NCBI RefSeq assembly: GCF_003323735.1
Contig: NZ_QOIM01000038.1
Span: forward strand, 310,001 to 374,000
From: Streptomyces reniochalinae
GTDB taxonomy: Bacteria > Actinomycetota > Actinomycetes > Streptomycetales > Streptomycetaceae
Reading direction: 5' to 3'
DNA length: 64,000 bases
Positions 17,814-25,680 of this stretch are shown piece after piece. Numbering within the stretch: the stretch's first letter is position 1; every line of letters starts with the position of its first letter. The position numbers were made by a program, and so were the translations under genes. The notes below the pieces were generated by a model. The model had not been told where the DNA came from and searched no databases. It saw nothing but the letters and a program-made list of their open reading frames with translations.

Positions 17814-18098
17814 TCACACCCAGCCCACGACGATGATCAGGATGTAGACGATGATCATGAGCACGAAGAAGGACAGGTCTAGCGCTACGCCCCCGAAGCG
17901 CAGCGGGGGGATGAACCGCCGCAATAGCTTGAGTGGCGGATCGGTGACAGTGTAGGTGGCCTCCAGAACGACCACCATCGCCTTGCCGGGTTGCCAAGAG
18001 CGGGCGAACTGGAACACGTAGTCCATCACCAGTCGGAAGATCAACACGAGTAGGTAGACCCACAGCACGATTTGGACCACGTCCAAAGCGGTTCTCAT
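17814..18098 (-). CDS. YggT-family membrane protein
   Basis: A 94-residue protein with two hydrophobic segments (about residues 6-26 and 68-92) around a short loop with the family motif VTDPPLKLLRRFIPP. YggT proteins are commonly encoded between sepF and divIVA in Gram-positive bacteria; their molecular role is not established, though envelope or division functions are suspected. ATG 18098 is preceded by GAGAGGGACG. It lies 52 bases upstream of divIVA and 66 bases downstream of sepF, within the dcw transcript. Confidence 0.9.
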   Translation of the reverse strand: MRTALDVVQIVLWVYLLVLIFRLVMDYVFQFARSWQPGKAMVVVLEATYTVTDPPLKLLRRFIPPLRFGGVALDLSFFVLMIIVYILIIVVGWV

Positions 18099-18164
18099 CT
18101 GCGCGTCCCTCTCCCCTGGGGTGCTCTGTGCGGTCCTGCCGACCGGTTCCGGACTCTGCCTGTC

Positions 18165-18803
18165 TCAGCTCTGGTTGAAGAACCCGCCCTCTGCGATGCG
18201 GGCCTTGTCCTCCGCCGTGACATCGACGTTAGCAGGAGACAGCAGGAACACCTTCTGCGTCACTCGCTCGATACTGCCGTGCAGACCGAAGACCAGACCA
18301 GCCGCAAAGTCGACAAGTCGCTTCGCGTCGGTGTCGTCCATCTCCGTCAGATTCATGATCACCGGAGTGGCCTCACGGAAGTGTTCCCCGATGGTACGGG
18401 CTTCGTTGTAGGTCCGGGGATGCAACGTGGTGATCCGGTACGGCTCTCGCTCGGACACGACCTTGGGCATGATCACCGGGGCACTCTTCTCGACGTTCTG
18501 GCGTTCAGGTGTGATGGATGACACCGGGGCGATTCTCCCCGCTCGTCCACTTTCGGCGGCAACTGCCGGAGTCGGCTCCGTCTCCCGTTCCCGCTGCGCC
18601 GGCGGGTGAACGACCCGTACCGGTTCGTCCGGTTCGGTCTTGTGAAGGGAATGATGTGACTCTTCCGACTCGTATCGTCGACGGTCGCGTTCGGGCTCGG
18701 GCTCGGGCTCGAACTCGTCGTCGGGGTCGAACCCCCGGCTGTCGTACCCATCGTCCTCCACGAGGCCGAGGTAGACCGCCATCTTGCGCATCGCGCCGGC
18801 CAT
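18165..18803 (-). CDS. sepF: SepF cell division protein
   Basis: A 212-residue FtsZ-binding protein that tethers Z-rings to the membrane. The N-terminus MAGAMRKMAVYLGLVED is the amphipathic membrane-targeting helix. A long acidic/Arg-rich linker follows (about 17-115). The C-terminal SepF domain (about 118-200) contains the conserved region LTEMDDTDAKRLVDFAAGLVFGLHG and FLLSPANVDV. ATG 18803 is used. Base composition is less GC-rich than its neighbours, as is usual for sepF. It sits in the run ftsZ-pgeF-yggS-sepF-yggT-divIVA. Confidence 0.95.
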   Translation of the reverse strand: MAGAMRKMAVYLGLVEDDGYDSRGFDPDDEFEPEPEPERDRRRYESEESHHSLHKTEPDEPVRVVHPPAQRERETEPTPAVAAESGRAGRIAPVSSITPERQNVEKSAPVIMPKVVSEREPYRITTLHPRTYNEARTIGEHFREATPVIMNLTEMDDTDAKRLVDFAAGLVFGLHGSIERVTQKVFLLSPANVDVTAEDKARIAEGGFFNQS

Positions 18804-18953
18804 TCTCTGCGTCCTCCGCTCTGTGGTGGATCGACTCCATCGACGCAGCCCCCGTCACCGGTGGCCCTGGGATGATCCACGCAGCCTCTCCGACCGGTCT
18901 TTTCCGGCGGAAATGACCATATATTCTGCTGTGGCCCAACTCGTTTGGCGACG

Positions 18954-19712
18954 TTACCGGAGCGGGGGGCGCCGACCGAGTACCGCGCTGCCGACGCGCA
19001 CATGTGTCGCACCCGCACGCACCGCCTCTTCGAGATCCGAACTCATCCCTGCCGAGACCATCGTCGCAGCAGGATGCGCCGTACGCAGGCCGGTTGAGAT
19101 TTCCCGCAGCTGCTCGAACGCCTCCTGCGGCCGCCCGGCGAGCGGTCCGGCAAGCGGTGCGACGGTCATCACTCCGTCGAGCCGCAGACCTTGGGCCGCC
19201 CCGATCGCCCCCGCGAGATCGGTCACACCGTCGGGTGCCACCCCGCCGCGCTCCCCGACAGAACCTGCCTCGGCATCGAAGGCCACCTGCACCGCGCACC
19301 CGATCTCACGTTCCGCGCGCGTCGCGGCGTTCGAGAGCGCGGTGACGAGCCGCATCCGGTCGACGGAGTGGACGCGCTCGGCGTAACCGGCCACCGAGCG
19401 GGCCTTGTTCGTCTGGAGCTGGCCGACGAAGTGCCAGCGCAGCGCGGTGTCCGCGCAGGCGGCGGCCTTGGGCGCGGCCTCCTGGTCGCGGTTCTCCGCC
19501 ACGTCGCCGACACCGAGCTCGGCCAGCAGCCGCACATCCGAGGCGGGGTAGGTCTTGGTGACGACGACGAGAGTGACGTCCTCGCGTGCGCGCCCCGCCG
19601 TGTCACAAGCGCGCGCGATGCGCTCCTCCACCCGGGCGAGGTTGGCGGCGAGCTCGGCCTTGCGCGCCTCTCCGTCAGCGCCGGGGGGCGTCGCGGTCAT
19701 TCCTGCCGTCAC
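18954..19712 (-). CDS. YggS/PLPBP pyridoxal phosphate homeostasis protein
   Basis: A 252-residue PLP-binding protein of the YggS/PROSC family, a single alanine-racemase-type barrel thought to buffer pyridoxal phosphate and balance amino acid pools. The PLP lysine is in LVVVTKTYPASDV (about residue 53); the phosphate-binding region is SAGMSSDLEEAV followed by HVRVGSAVLG. Length is usual. The start is GTG 19712, immediately after the pgeF stop; ATG 19700, four codons in, is an alternative, and neither has a clear ribosome binding site. It is in the ftsZ-sepF run, a conserved placement across Gram-positive bacteria. Confidence 0.93.
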   Translation of the reverse strand: MTAGMTATPPGADGEARKAELAANLARVEERIARACDTAGRAREDVTLVVVTKTYPASDVRLLAELGVGDVAENRDQEAAPKAAACADTALRWHFVGQLQTNKARSVAGYAERVHSVDRMRLVTALSNAATRAEREIGCAVQVAFDAEAGSVGERGGVAPDGVTDLAGAIGAAQGLRLDGVMTVAPLAGPLAGRPQEAFEQLREISTGLRTAHPAATMVSAGMSSDLEEAVRAGATHVRVGSAVLGRRPPLR

Positions 19713-19715
19713 TAC

Positions 19716-20447
19716 TCAGTTCGCCTCGATCCAGACATAACTCGCAAGCCTTCCCGTCGTCTTGTCCCGCCGGTACGAGAAGTGATCACCCGATTCGAGG
19801 GTGCACACGGACGACAGTTCCCTTTGCGTGACACCCGCCCGGGCGAGCTGTGCCCGCACCCCGGCTGCCATGTCCACGGCGGGTGTCCCCCAACGGGTCG
19901 TCGCGTACGCCTCGGGAACGGCGGCCGCGACCTCGTCGCGCATCCACGCGGGCACCTCGTAGCAGCCGCCGCACACCGCGGGGCCCGTGCGCGCCACGAT
20001 GCGGTGCGGCTCGGCGCCGAGCCCGACCATGGCCTCCACCGTCGCGCCGGTCACCCCGGACAGCACCCCGGGCCGCCCCGCGTGCGCCGCGCCCACGACC
20101 CCGGCGACCGGGTCGGCCAGCAGCACGGGGGTGCAGTCGGCGGTGAGGACGGCGAGCGCGAGCCCCCGGCGCGCCGTCACGACCCCGTCGGCCTCCGGTG
20201 CGTCGGCACCGAACGGCGCGTCGACGACCGCGACGTCGCACCCGTGCACCTGACGCATCCAGACCACCTCGTCGGGCGACAGACCGAGCGCCCGCGCGGC
20301 CCGCTCCCGGTTGGCGCGTACCGCCTCCGGGGCGTCACCGACCGCGCCGCCGAGGTTCAGCTCCTCAAACGGAGCGGCGCTCACCCCGCCCCACCTGTCG
20401 GTGGAGGCGAAGTGCGCGCCGCTGACGTTCTCTTGTGCGGATATCAC
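19716..20447 (-). CDS. pgeF: PgeF/YfiH (YlmD) multicopper-fold purine nucleoside enzyme
   Basis: A 243-residue protein of the DUF152/YfiH (laccase domain) family. Members were once called polyphenol oxidases and are now linked to purine nucleoside phosphorolysis/deamination and to editing of peptidoglycan precursors. Metal ligands are visible in QVHGCDV (His), LTADCTPVLL (Cys) and AAHAGRPGVLSG (His). The start is GTG 20447, which lies inside a 17-bp tandem repeat that also spans the ftsZ stop codon. It is the gene directly after ftsZ. The exact substrate cannot be told from sequence. Confidence 0.9.
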   Translation of the reverse strand: MISAQENVSGAHFASTDRWGGVSAAPFEELNLGGAVGDAPEAVRANRERAARALGLSPDEVVWMRQVHGCDVAVVDAPFGADAPEADGVVTARRGLALAVLTADCTPVLLADPVAGVVGAAHAGRPGVLSGVTGATVEAMVGLGAEPHRIVARTGPAVCGGCYEVPAWMRDEVAAAVPEAYATTRWGTPAVDMAAGVRAQLARAGVTQRELSSVCTLESGDHFSYRRDKTTGRLASYVWIEAN

Positions 20448-20483
20448 TTCGTCACTCGCATCACTTCGACACTCGCGTCACTT
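20443..20483. repeat. 17-bp tandem repeat across the ftsZ-pgeF junction
   Basis: Two 17-base units (20443-20459, 20460-20476) differ at one position and are followed by a partial third unit. They cover the pgeF start codon and the last ftsZ codons, so on the coding strand several GTGA steps recur near the pgeF start. Confidence 0.75.
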
Positions 20484-21725
20484 CAGGAAGTCCGGCACAT
20501 CCAGTTCCTCGGCCTGGCTGTCGTGGTACGGACGGGCCGGCGGCACCTGGGGCGTGGTGGGCGGAGGCGGCGGCACCTCACTCACCGGCGAGGGCTCCCT
20601 GCGGGACGGGATCGAGTCCTCCTCCTCACGCGGCGTCACGGAGCCGAGGCCGCCGAAGGCGGGGCGTTCCGGCTCCGGGTCGCTGCTGGAAGACGGCGAC
20701 TCGTCCTTGTACGCGGACTGCGAGGAGGAGGAACCCGACGAGGAGCCGAGCGCCTTCTCGCCCTTCTTGGAGGGCGGCTGACCGCCGTCGAAGCCGGCGG
20801 CGATGACGGTGACCCGGACCTCGTCGCCGAGCGCGTCGTCGATGACGGCGCCGAAGATGATGTTTGCCTCGGGGTGCGCGGCCTCGCTCACCAGCTGGGC
20901 GGCCTCGTTGATCTCGAACAGACCCAGGTCCGAGCCGCCCGAGATGGACAGCAGCACCCCGCGGGCCCCGTCGATGGAGGCTTCCAGCAGCGGCGAGGAG
21001 ATCGCCATCTCCGCCGCGGCCACCGCACGGTCGTCCCCGCGCGCCGAGCCGATCCCCATCAGGGCCGATCCCGCTTCGGACATCACGGACTTGACGTCGG
21101 CGAAGTCGAGGTTGATCAGCCCGGGAGTGGTGATGAGGTCGGTGATGCCCTGGACACCCGAGAGCAGCACCTGGTCGGCCGACTTGAACGCGTCCAGCAC
21201 GCTGACCTGGCGGTCGGAGATGGACAGCAGCCGGTCGTTCGGAATGACGATCAGCGTGTCGACCTCGTCGCGCAGCCCGGCGATGCCGTCCTCGGCCTGG
21301 TTGGCGCGGCGGCGGCCCTCGAAGGTGAACGGGCGGGTGACGACGCCGATGGTGAGGGCGCCGAGCGAGCGGGCGATGTTCGCCACGACGGGCGCGCCGC
21401 CCGTGCCGGTGCCGCCCCCCTCGCCCGCGGTCACGAAGACCATGTCGGCCCCCTTGAGGACCTCCTCGATCTCCTCGCGGTGGTCCTCGGCCGCCTTGCG
21501 GCCGACGTCCGGGTTGGCGCCGGCGCCGAGGCCGCGAGTCAGCTCGCGGCCCACATCGAGCTTGACGTCGGCGTCGCTCATCAACAGGGCTTGCGCGTCA
21601 GTGTTGATCGCGATGAACTCGACGCCCTTGAGACCGACCTCGATCATCCGATTGATGGCGTTCACGCCACCGCCGCCGATTCCGACGACCTTGATGACTG
21701 CGAGGTAGTTCTGCGGTGCTGCCAC
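20478..21725 (-). CDS. ftsZ: Cell division GTPase FtsZ
   Basis: A 415-residue tubulin homologue that forms the Z-ring; in Streptomyces it is needed for sporulation septa rather than for growth. The GTP-binding motif is GEGGGTGTGGAP (about residues 103-114), with VVGIGGGGVNA at the N-terminus and the T7 loop NLDFADVKSVM. A disordered Ser/Pro/acidic linker (about 318-400) leads to the conserved tail EELDVPDFLK that binds SepF and FtsW. ATG 21725 starts the gene. Length is typical. It is preceded by a 400-base region suited to its own promoters. Confidence 0.98.
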   Translation of the reverse strand: MAAPQNYLAVIKVVGIGGGGVNAINRMIEVGLKGVEFIAINTDAQALLMSDADVKLDVGRELTRGLGAGANPDVGRKAAEDHREEIEEVLKGADMVFVTAGEGGGTGTGGAPVVANIARSLGALTIGVVTRPFTFEGRRRANQAEDGIAGLRDEVDTLIVIPNDRLLSISDRQVSVLDAFKSADQVLLSGVQGITDLITTPGLINLDFADVKSVMSEAGSALMGIGSARGDDRAVAAAEMAISSPLLEASIDGARGVLLSISGGSDLGLFEINEAAQLVSEAAHPEANIIFGAVIDDALGDEVRVTVIAAGFDGGQPPSKKGEKALGSSSGSSSSQSAYKDESPSSSSDPEPERPAFGGLGSVTPREEEDSIPSRREPSPVSEVPPPPPTTPQVPPARPYHDSQAEELDVPDFLK

Positions 21726-22129
21726 GTCGAAGGCCTCTCGCCTCGAGTTACGTATCCCTGTGGGGCGGTCCGAACGCCGACCCGAACCCTAAGCGTGAAG
21801 TTTAGGGTTACCAGTGCCTGTCTTACTTGGACTCTTCGCAACGGACACTAAGTCGACAAGTGCTGGGTGTTCAACGAACACGCCGAACCTCCCGTTTTTC
21901 TTTTCACCCTATGTGATCAGGCCTTGCAGTAGCCATCCAGGGTGCTCACCAGCGGCTATGTCAGTCAACTGACCGAGCCGCCGACCGATGTGGGTTCAGC
22001 CTGGACATGCCGGGCGCCGCCGGTCAACTGACGCGGCCACGAGCGTGGCGACTCCAGCCGTTCGCCGAACCCGGCCGGGGGTACACGGGGGTTGTGCCGC
22101 CCGCGGCACGGCGGGTCGATCGGCGCGGT
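21726..22129 (-). promoter_or_regulatory. ftsZ upstream regulatory region
   Basis: This 404-base gap between ftsQ and ftsZ has lower GC than its surroundings. Seen directly: an 8-bp inverted repeat AACCCTAA/TTAGGGTT (21785-21792 with 21802-21809); a GACAC pentamer at 21844-21848 (GTGTC on the coding strand), the core of the WhiA motif; GTCAACTGAC at 21964-21973 and again at 22023-22032; and a possible promoter with TTGAAC followed 17 bases later by TTAGTG on the minus strand. Several promoters, including a sporulation-specific one, are known for ftsZ in other Streptomyces. Exact start sites here are inferred. Confidence 0.55.
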
Positions 22130-23083
22130 TCAACCACCCGAGGCGGCGGGGGCGCTGGGCACCGTGACGTCGAAGTGGGTGGCGTCCTCGGCCGCCTTCA
22201 GCAGGGCGGCCAGCGCGGCGGCTTTCGCCTTGCCGCGTTCGGCGCTGCCCCATCGCACGGTGCGGTCCCCGGTGAGGCGGACGGTGATGTCGTCGTATGA
22301 GCGGACTCTTACCTGCCGGGTGGCGTCCTGGACGGCGTCGGGCAGGGAAGTGGCGACCCGCGCCGCCTCCTTCCGCAGCCGCCGCGCGGAGAAGTACCTC
22401 TCGGCGGCTTCCTTCTTCGGTTCCACGGCGAGAAGCGGAACGCCTTTCGGTGGCTTGTCGTCTGTGGCGAATCGCACGCCTTCGGCGTCCACCTCGACGT
22501 ACTTTCCCGCGTTCTCCATGACGAGTTCGGGCCGTCTTTCGGTGACGGTGACGGTGATGCCGTGCGGCCAGTCCCGCTCGGCGACCACCTCGCGCACGCG
22601 CGGCAGCGCGGCGCGGACACGCCGCTGCACCGCGCCCTTGTCGACACTCATGAGCGGTTCCCCGAGCGGGACCGCCGCCGCGCGGGTGACCTCGGAGCGG
22701 GACAGGGCCCGGGTGCCGTCGACGGAGACGTTCTCGGCGCGCAGCCACGGGGAGCCGTAGAGCACCCAGGTGCCGAACCCGCCGAGGGGCAGCGCGAGAG
22801 CGAGGGCGAGGACGAGGGTGCGGCGGCGCGGCACGCGCGCCCCCAACCGGGCCCGACGGAGGGGGCCCTGCGGCCGACCGCCCGGTTCGGATCCCGGCCC
22901 GTAACCGGAACCCGAACCGGAGGCGCGGGCGCCGCGCGCCCCGGCGCCGGGCGCAGGGCGGGCGCCGGCGCGCGCGCCCTCGGTCTCGGCGGTCCGCGCC
23001 CGTGGCCGCGCCGCCGCCGCTTCGGCCCTGCCGTTCGCCTGCTCCGCCTGGGCGGCCTTGGCAGTTCTGGCAGCTCTGACCAC
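22130..23083 (-). CDS. ftsQ: Divisome protein FtsQ (POTRA domain)
   Basis: A 317-residue bitopic membrane protein linking the early and late divisome. The cytoplasmic N-terminus (about 1-85) is rich in Ala, Arg and Gly; one membrane helix follows (TLVLALALALPLGGFGTWVLY, about 88-108); then the POTRA domain (WLRAENVSVDGTRALSRSEVTRAA, about 110-180) and the FtsQ domain. GTG 23083 has CAGGGTGG nearby; the longer reading to 23290 overlaps murG and is rejected. It lies 56 bases after murG. In many actinobacteria murC lies between them; it does not here. Confidence 0.93.
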   Translation of the reverse strand: MVRAARTAKAAQAEQANGRAEAAAARPRARTAETEGARAGARPAPGAGARGARASGSGSGYGPGSEPGGRPQGPLRRARLGARVPRRRTLVLALALALPLGGFGTWVLYGSPWLRAENVSVDGTRALSRSEVTRAAAVPLGEPLMSVDKGAVQRRVRAALPRVREVVAERDWPHGITVTVTERRPELVMENAGKYVEVDAEGVRFATDDKPPKGVPLLAVEPKKEAAERYFSARRLRKEAARVATSLPDAVQDATRQVRVRSYDDITVRLTGDRTVRWGSAERGKAKAAALAALLKAAEDATHFDVTVPSAPAASGG

Positions 23084-23139
23084 GCCGGACCACCCTGCTT
23101 TCTGCGTTGTCGGCGAGTCGCCGCCGCGCCGCGCGGGGG

Positions 23140-24234
23140 TCAGCCCTCGCGGCGCGAGGCGATCGCCTCGTACACCATGCCGACGAGGAGTTCGTCGGCG
23201 TCCGGACGGCCGAACTCGGCTGCCGCGCGCGACATGGCGGTGAGCTGCTGCGGGTCGGTGAGGACGGGCAGCACGTTGCCCTGGATCCACTCCGGTGTCA
23301 GTTCCGCGTCGTCGACGAGGAGTCCGCCTCCGGCCTTGACGACCGGCTGGGCGTTGAGCCGCTGTTCACCGTTGCCGATGGGCAGCGGGACGTAGGCGGC
23401 GGGGAGCCCGACGGCCGAGAGTTCCGCCACGGTCATCGCGCCCGCGCGGCAGAGCATCATGTCGGCCGCGGCGTACGCGAGGTCCATCCGGTCCACATAC
23501 GGTACCGGCAGATAGGGCGGCATTCCGGGCATCTGCTCCACGTGGGGGAGCTCGTTCTTCGGGCCGACGGCGTGCAGGATCTGCACACCGGCGCGCTGGA
23601 GGTGCGGAACGACCTGCTGGACGACCTCGTTGAGCCGCCGCGCACCCTGCGAGCCGCCGGACACCAGCAGCGTGGGCAGGTTGGGCGAGAGACCGAACGC
23701 GGCACGCGCCTCGGCGCGCAGCGCGGCCCGGTTGAGCGTCGCGATGGAGCGGCGCAGCGGGATGCCGACGTACCGCGCGCCGCGCAGTTTGCTGTCGGGG
23801 GTGGAGACGGCGACGCCGTGCGCGTACCGGGAGCCGATCTTGTTGGCGAGCCCGGGGCGCGCGTTGGCCTCGTGGACGACGATGGGCACGCCGGCGCGCT
23901 TGGCGGCCAGGTAACCGGGAAGGGCGACGTAGCCGCCGAAGCCGACGACGCAGTCGGCCTTGTTGCGTTCCAGGATCTGCTCGGCCGCCTTGATGGTGCC
24001 GCGCAGCCGTCCCGGCACGGTGATCAGCTCGGGTGTGGGTTTACGCGGCAGCGGAACCGCCGGGATCAACTCGAGCGCGTAGCCGCGCTCGGGCACGAGC
24101 CGCGTCTCCAGTCCGCGCTCCGTACCGAGGGCTGTAATCCCCACGGTCGGGTCCTGCCTGCGCAGGGCGTCCGCGAGGGCGAGCGCGGGCTCGATGTGGC
24201 CGGCGGTCCCCCCACCGGCGAGTACGACGTGCAC
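23140..24234 (-). CDS. murG: MurG lipid II-forming GlcNAc transferase
   Basis: A 364-residue GT28 glycosyltransferase that adds GlcNAc from UDP-GlcNAc to lipid I on the inner face of the membrane, giving lipid II. Motifs are AGGGTAGHIEPALALA at residues 6-21, VVGFGGYVALPGYLAA, and the donor-binding SGGSQGARRLN and CRAGAMTVAELSAVG. Length is typical. The start is GTG 24234, six bases after the ftsW stop, so the two are probably coupled. It is in the dcw run. Confidence 0.97.
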   Translation of the reverse strand: MHVVLAGGGTAGHIEPALALADALRRQDPTVGITALGTERGLETRLVPERGYALELIPAVPLPRKPTPELITVPGRLRGTIKAAEQILERNKADCVVGFGGYVALPGYLAAKRAGVPIVVHEANARPGLANKIGSRYAHGVAVSTPDSKLRGARYVGIPLRRSIATLNRAALRAEARAAFGLSPNLPTLLVSGGSQGARRLNEVVQQVVPHLQRAGVQILHAVGPKNELPHVEQMPGMPPYLPVPYVDRMDLAYAAADMMLCRAGAMTVAELSAVGLPAAYVPLPIGNGEQRLNAQPVVKAGGGLLVDDAELTPEWIQGNVLPVLTDPQQLTAMSRAAAEFGRPDADELLVGMVYEAIASRREG

Positions 24235-24240
24235 GCTGTT

Positions 24241-25632
24241 TCACCGCTCTCCGGACGGCGGCCGGGTGGCGCGCCGTCTCATCGTCTTCTGACTCCTCCG
24301 CCCGTAGGTGGTCCCCGGACGTAGCACCCCTGGCAGTCCCCCCGCGCGCTGCCGCAGGGCGGGCTGTCGCACGGCCAGCGCCGCACGTGCCGCCGGGTCG
24401 CTGCGCGCGAAGGCGATCAGCAGCCCGACGGCGAACATCGTCGGCAGCAGGGCGGACCCACCGTAGGAGAACAGCGGAAGGGGGACGCCGGCGATCGGCA
24501 GCAGACCGAGCACCGCACCGATGTTGATCACCGCCTGGGCGGTGATCCACGTTGTCACGCCTCCCGCGGCGTACCTCACGAAGGGTTCCTCCGAGCGTCC
24601 GGCCACGCGGATACCCGCATAGCCTAGAGCCGCGAACAGAGCGAGTACCGACAGCGTCCCCGCCAGTCCGAGTTCCTCCCCGGTCACGGCGAAGATGAAG
24701 TCGGTGTGCGGTTCGGGGAGTTGACCCCATTTTTCCATACTCGCACCGAGTCCGGAACCGAACCAGCCGCCCGAGGCCAGCGCGTAGATACCGTGCACGG
24801 CCTGCCAGCACTGGTCGTCGCGGCCCGGTTCCGTGGCGGCGATGCAGCCGAGGCGGGACATCCGGTTGGGGCTGGAGACGATGAGGACCGCGCCCGCGGT
24901 GACCGCCGCCGCGAGCACCCCGGTGAACAGCCGGGTGGGTGCCCCGGCCAGCCACAGCAGTCCGAACAGTACGGCGGCCAGGATGATGGCGGTGCCCATG
25001 TCGCCGCCGAGCATGATGAGCGCGAGGAGCAGCAGGCCGACGGGCACCAGCGGGACCAGCAGGTGCTTCCACTGGGCGAGCATCTTCTTCTCGCCCTTGC
25101 GTGCCAGCAGGTCGGCGCCCCACAGGACGAGCGCCAGCTTGGCGAACTCGCTGGGCTGGAGCTGGAAGGGGCCGCCCAGGTAGATCCAGTTCCGGTTCCC
25201 GTTGACGGTCTGTCCGATGCCCGGCACCTGGACGAGGCACATCAGGAAGACGGAGCCGGCGAGCAGTGGGTAGGCCAGCGCCCGGTGCAGCCGCAGCGGC
25301 ATCCGGGCGGCGGCCAGCAGCAGCACCGCGCCGAGCGCGGCGGCGACGAGTTGTTTGCGGAAGTAGTGGGTGGAGGCGAGCCCGGACTGGAGGGCCTGGA
25401 TCTGGGAGGCGGAGAAGACCATCACCAGTCCGAGGACGGTGAGGAGCAGGCTGCCGCCCAGGATCAGGTAGTACGCCGTCAGGGGCCGGTCCCAGGCGCG
25501 TTTGGCGCGCAGGAACAGGCGCTGGGGCGCCGTGGTACCCGGAGTCGCCCGGGGGCGCCCCGGCTCACGCGGGGGCGCGGGACGGGTGCTCGCGCGCCGG
25601 GGTGTGGGCGGTTTGGCGGATCGCGCCGTCAT
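24241..25632 (-). CDS. ftsW: FtsW SEDS peptidoglycan polymerase
   Basis: A 463-residue SEDS-family glycosyltransferase that polymerises lipid II at the septum with its partner class B PBP. About 10 membrane helices lie between residues 50 and 415. SEDS motifs seen include NGNRNWIYLGGPFQLQPSE, PHTDFIFAVTGEELG and the C-terminal PLFSYGGSALLPTM. The N-terminal 45 residues are Pro/Arg/Ala-rich and cytoplasmic. ATG 25632 has GAGGGG just upstream; the first in-frame start at 25662 would add 10 residues. murD precedes it by 48 bases. Confidence 0.95.
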   Translation of the reverse strand: MTARSAKPPTPRRASTRPAPPREPGRPRATPGTTAPQRLFLRAKRAWDRPLTAYYLILGGSLLLTVLGLVMVFSASQIQALQSGLASTHYFRKQLVAAALGAVLLLAAARMPLRLHRALAYPLLAGSVFLMCLVQVPGIGQTVNGNRNWIYLGGPFQLQPSEFAKLALVLWGADLLARKGEKKMLAQWKHLLVPLVPVGLLLLALIMLGGDMGTAIILAAVLFGLLWLAGAPTRLFTGVLAAAVTAGAVLIVSSPNRMSRLGCIAATEPGRDDQCWQAVHGIYALASGGWFGSGLGASMEKWGQLPEPHTDFIFAVTGEELGLAGTLSVLALFAALGYAGIRVAGRSEEPFVRYAAGGVTTWITAQAVINIGAVLGLLPIAGVPLPLFSYGGSALLPTMFAVGLLIAFARSDPAARAALAVRQPALRQRAGGLPGVLRPGTTYGRRSQKTMRRRATRPPSGER

Positions 25633-25680
25633 CCGTATCCCCTCCGTCTCCCCCGCGTCCACGGCCGACGGGGCGCGGGG

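Noticed and set aside
19191..21851. 886-codon open frame on the + strand
   Set aside because: Antisense of yggS, pgeF and ftsZ.
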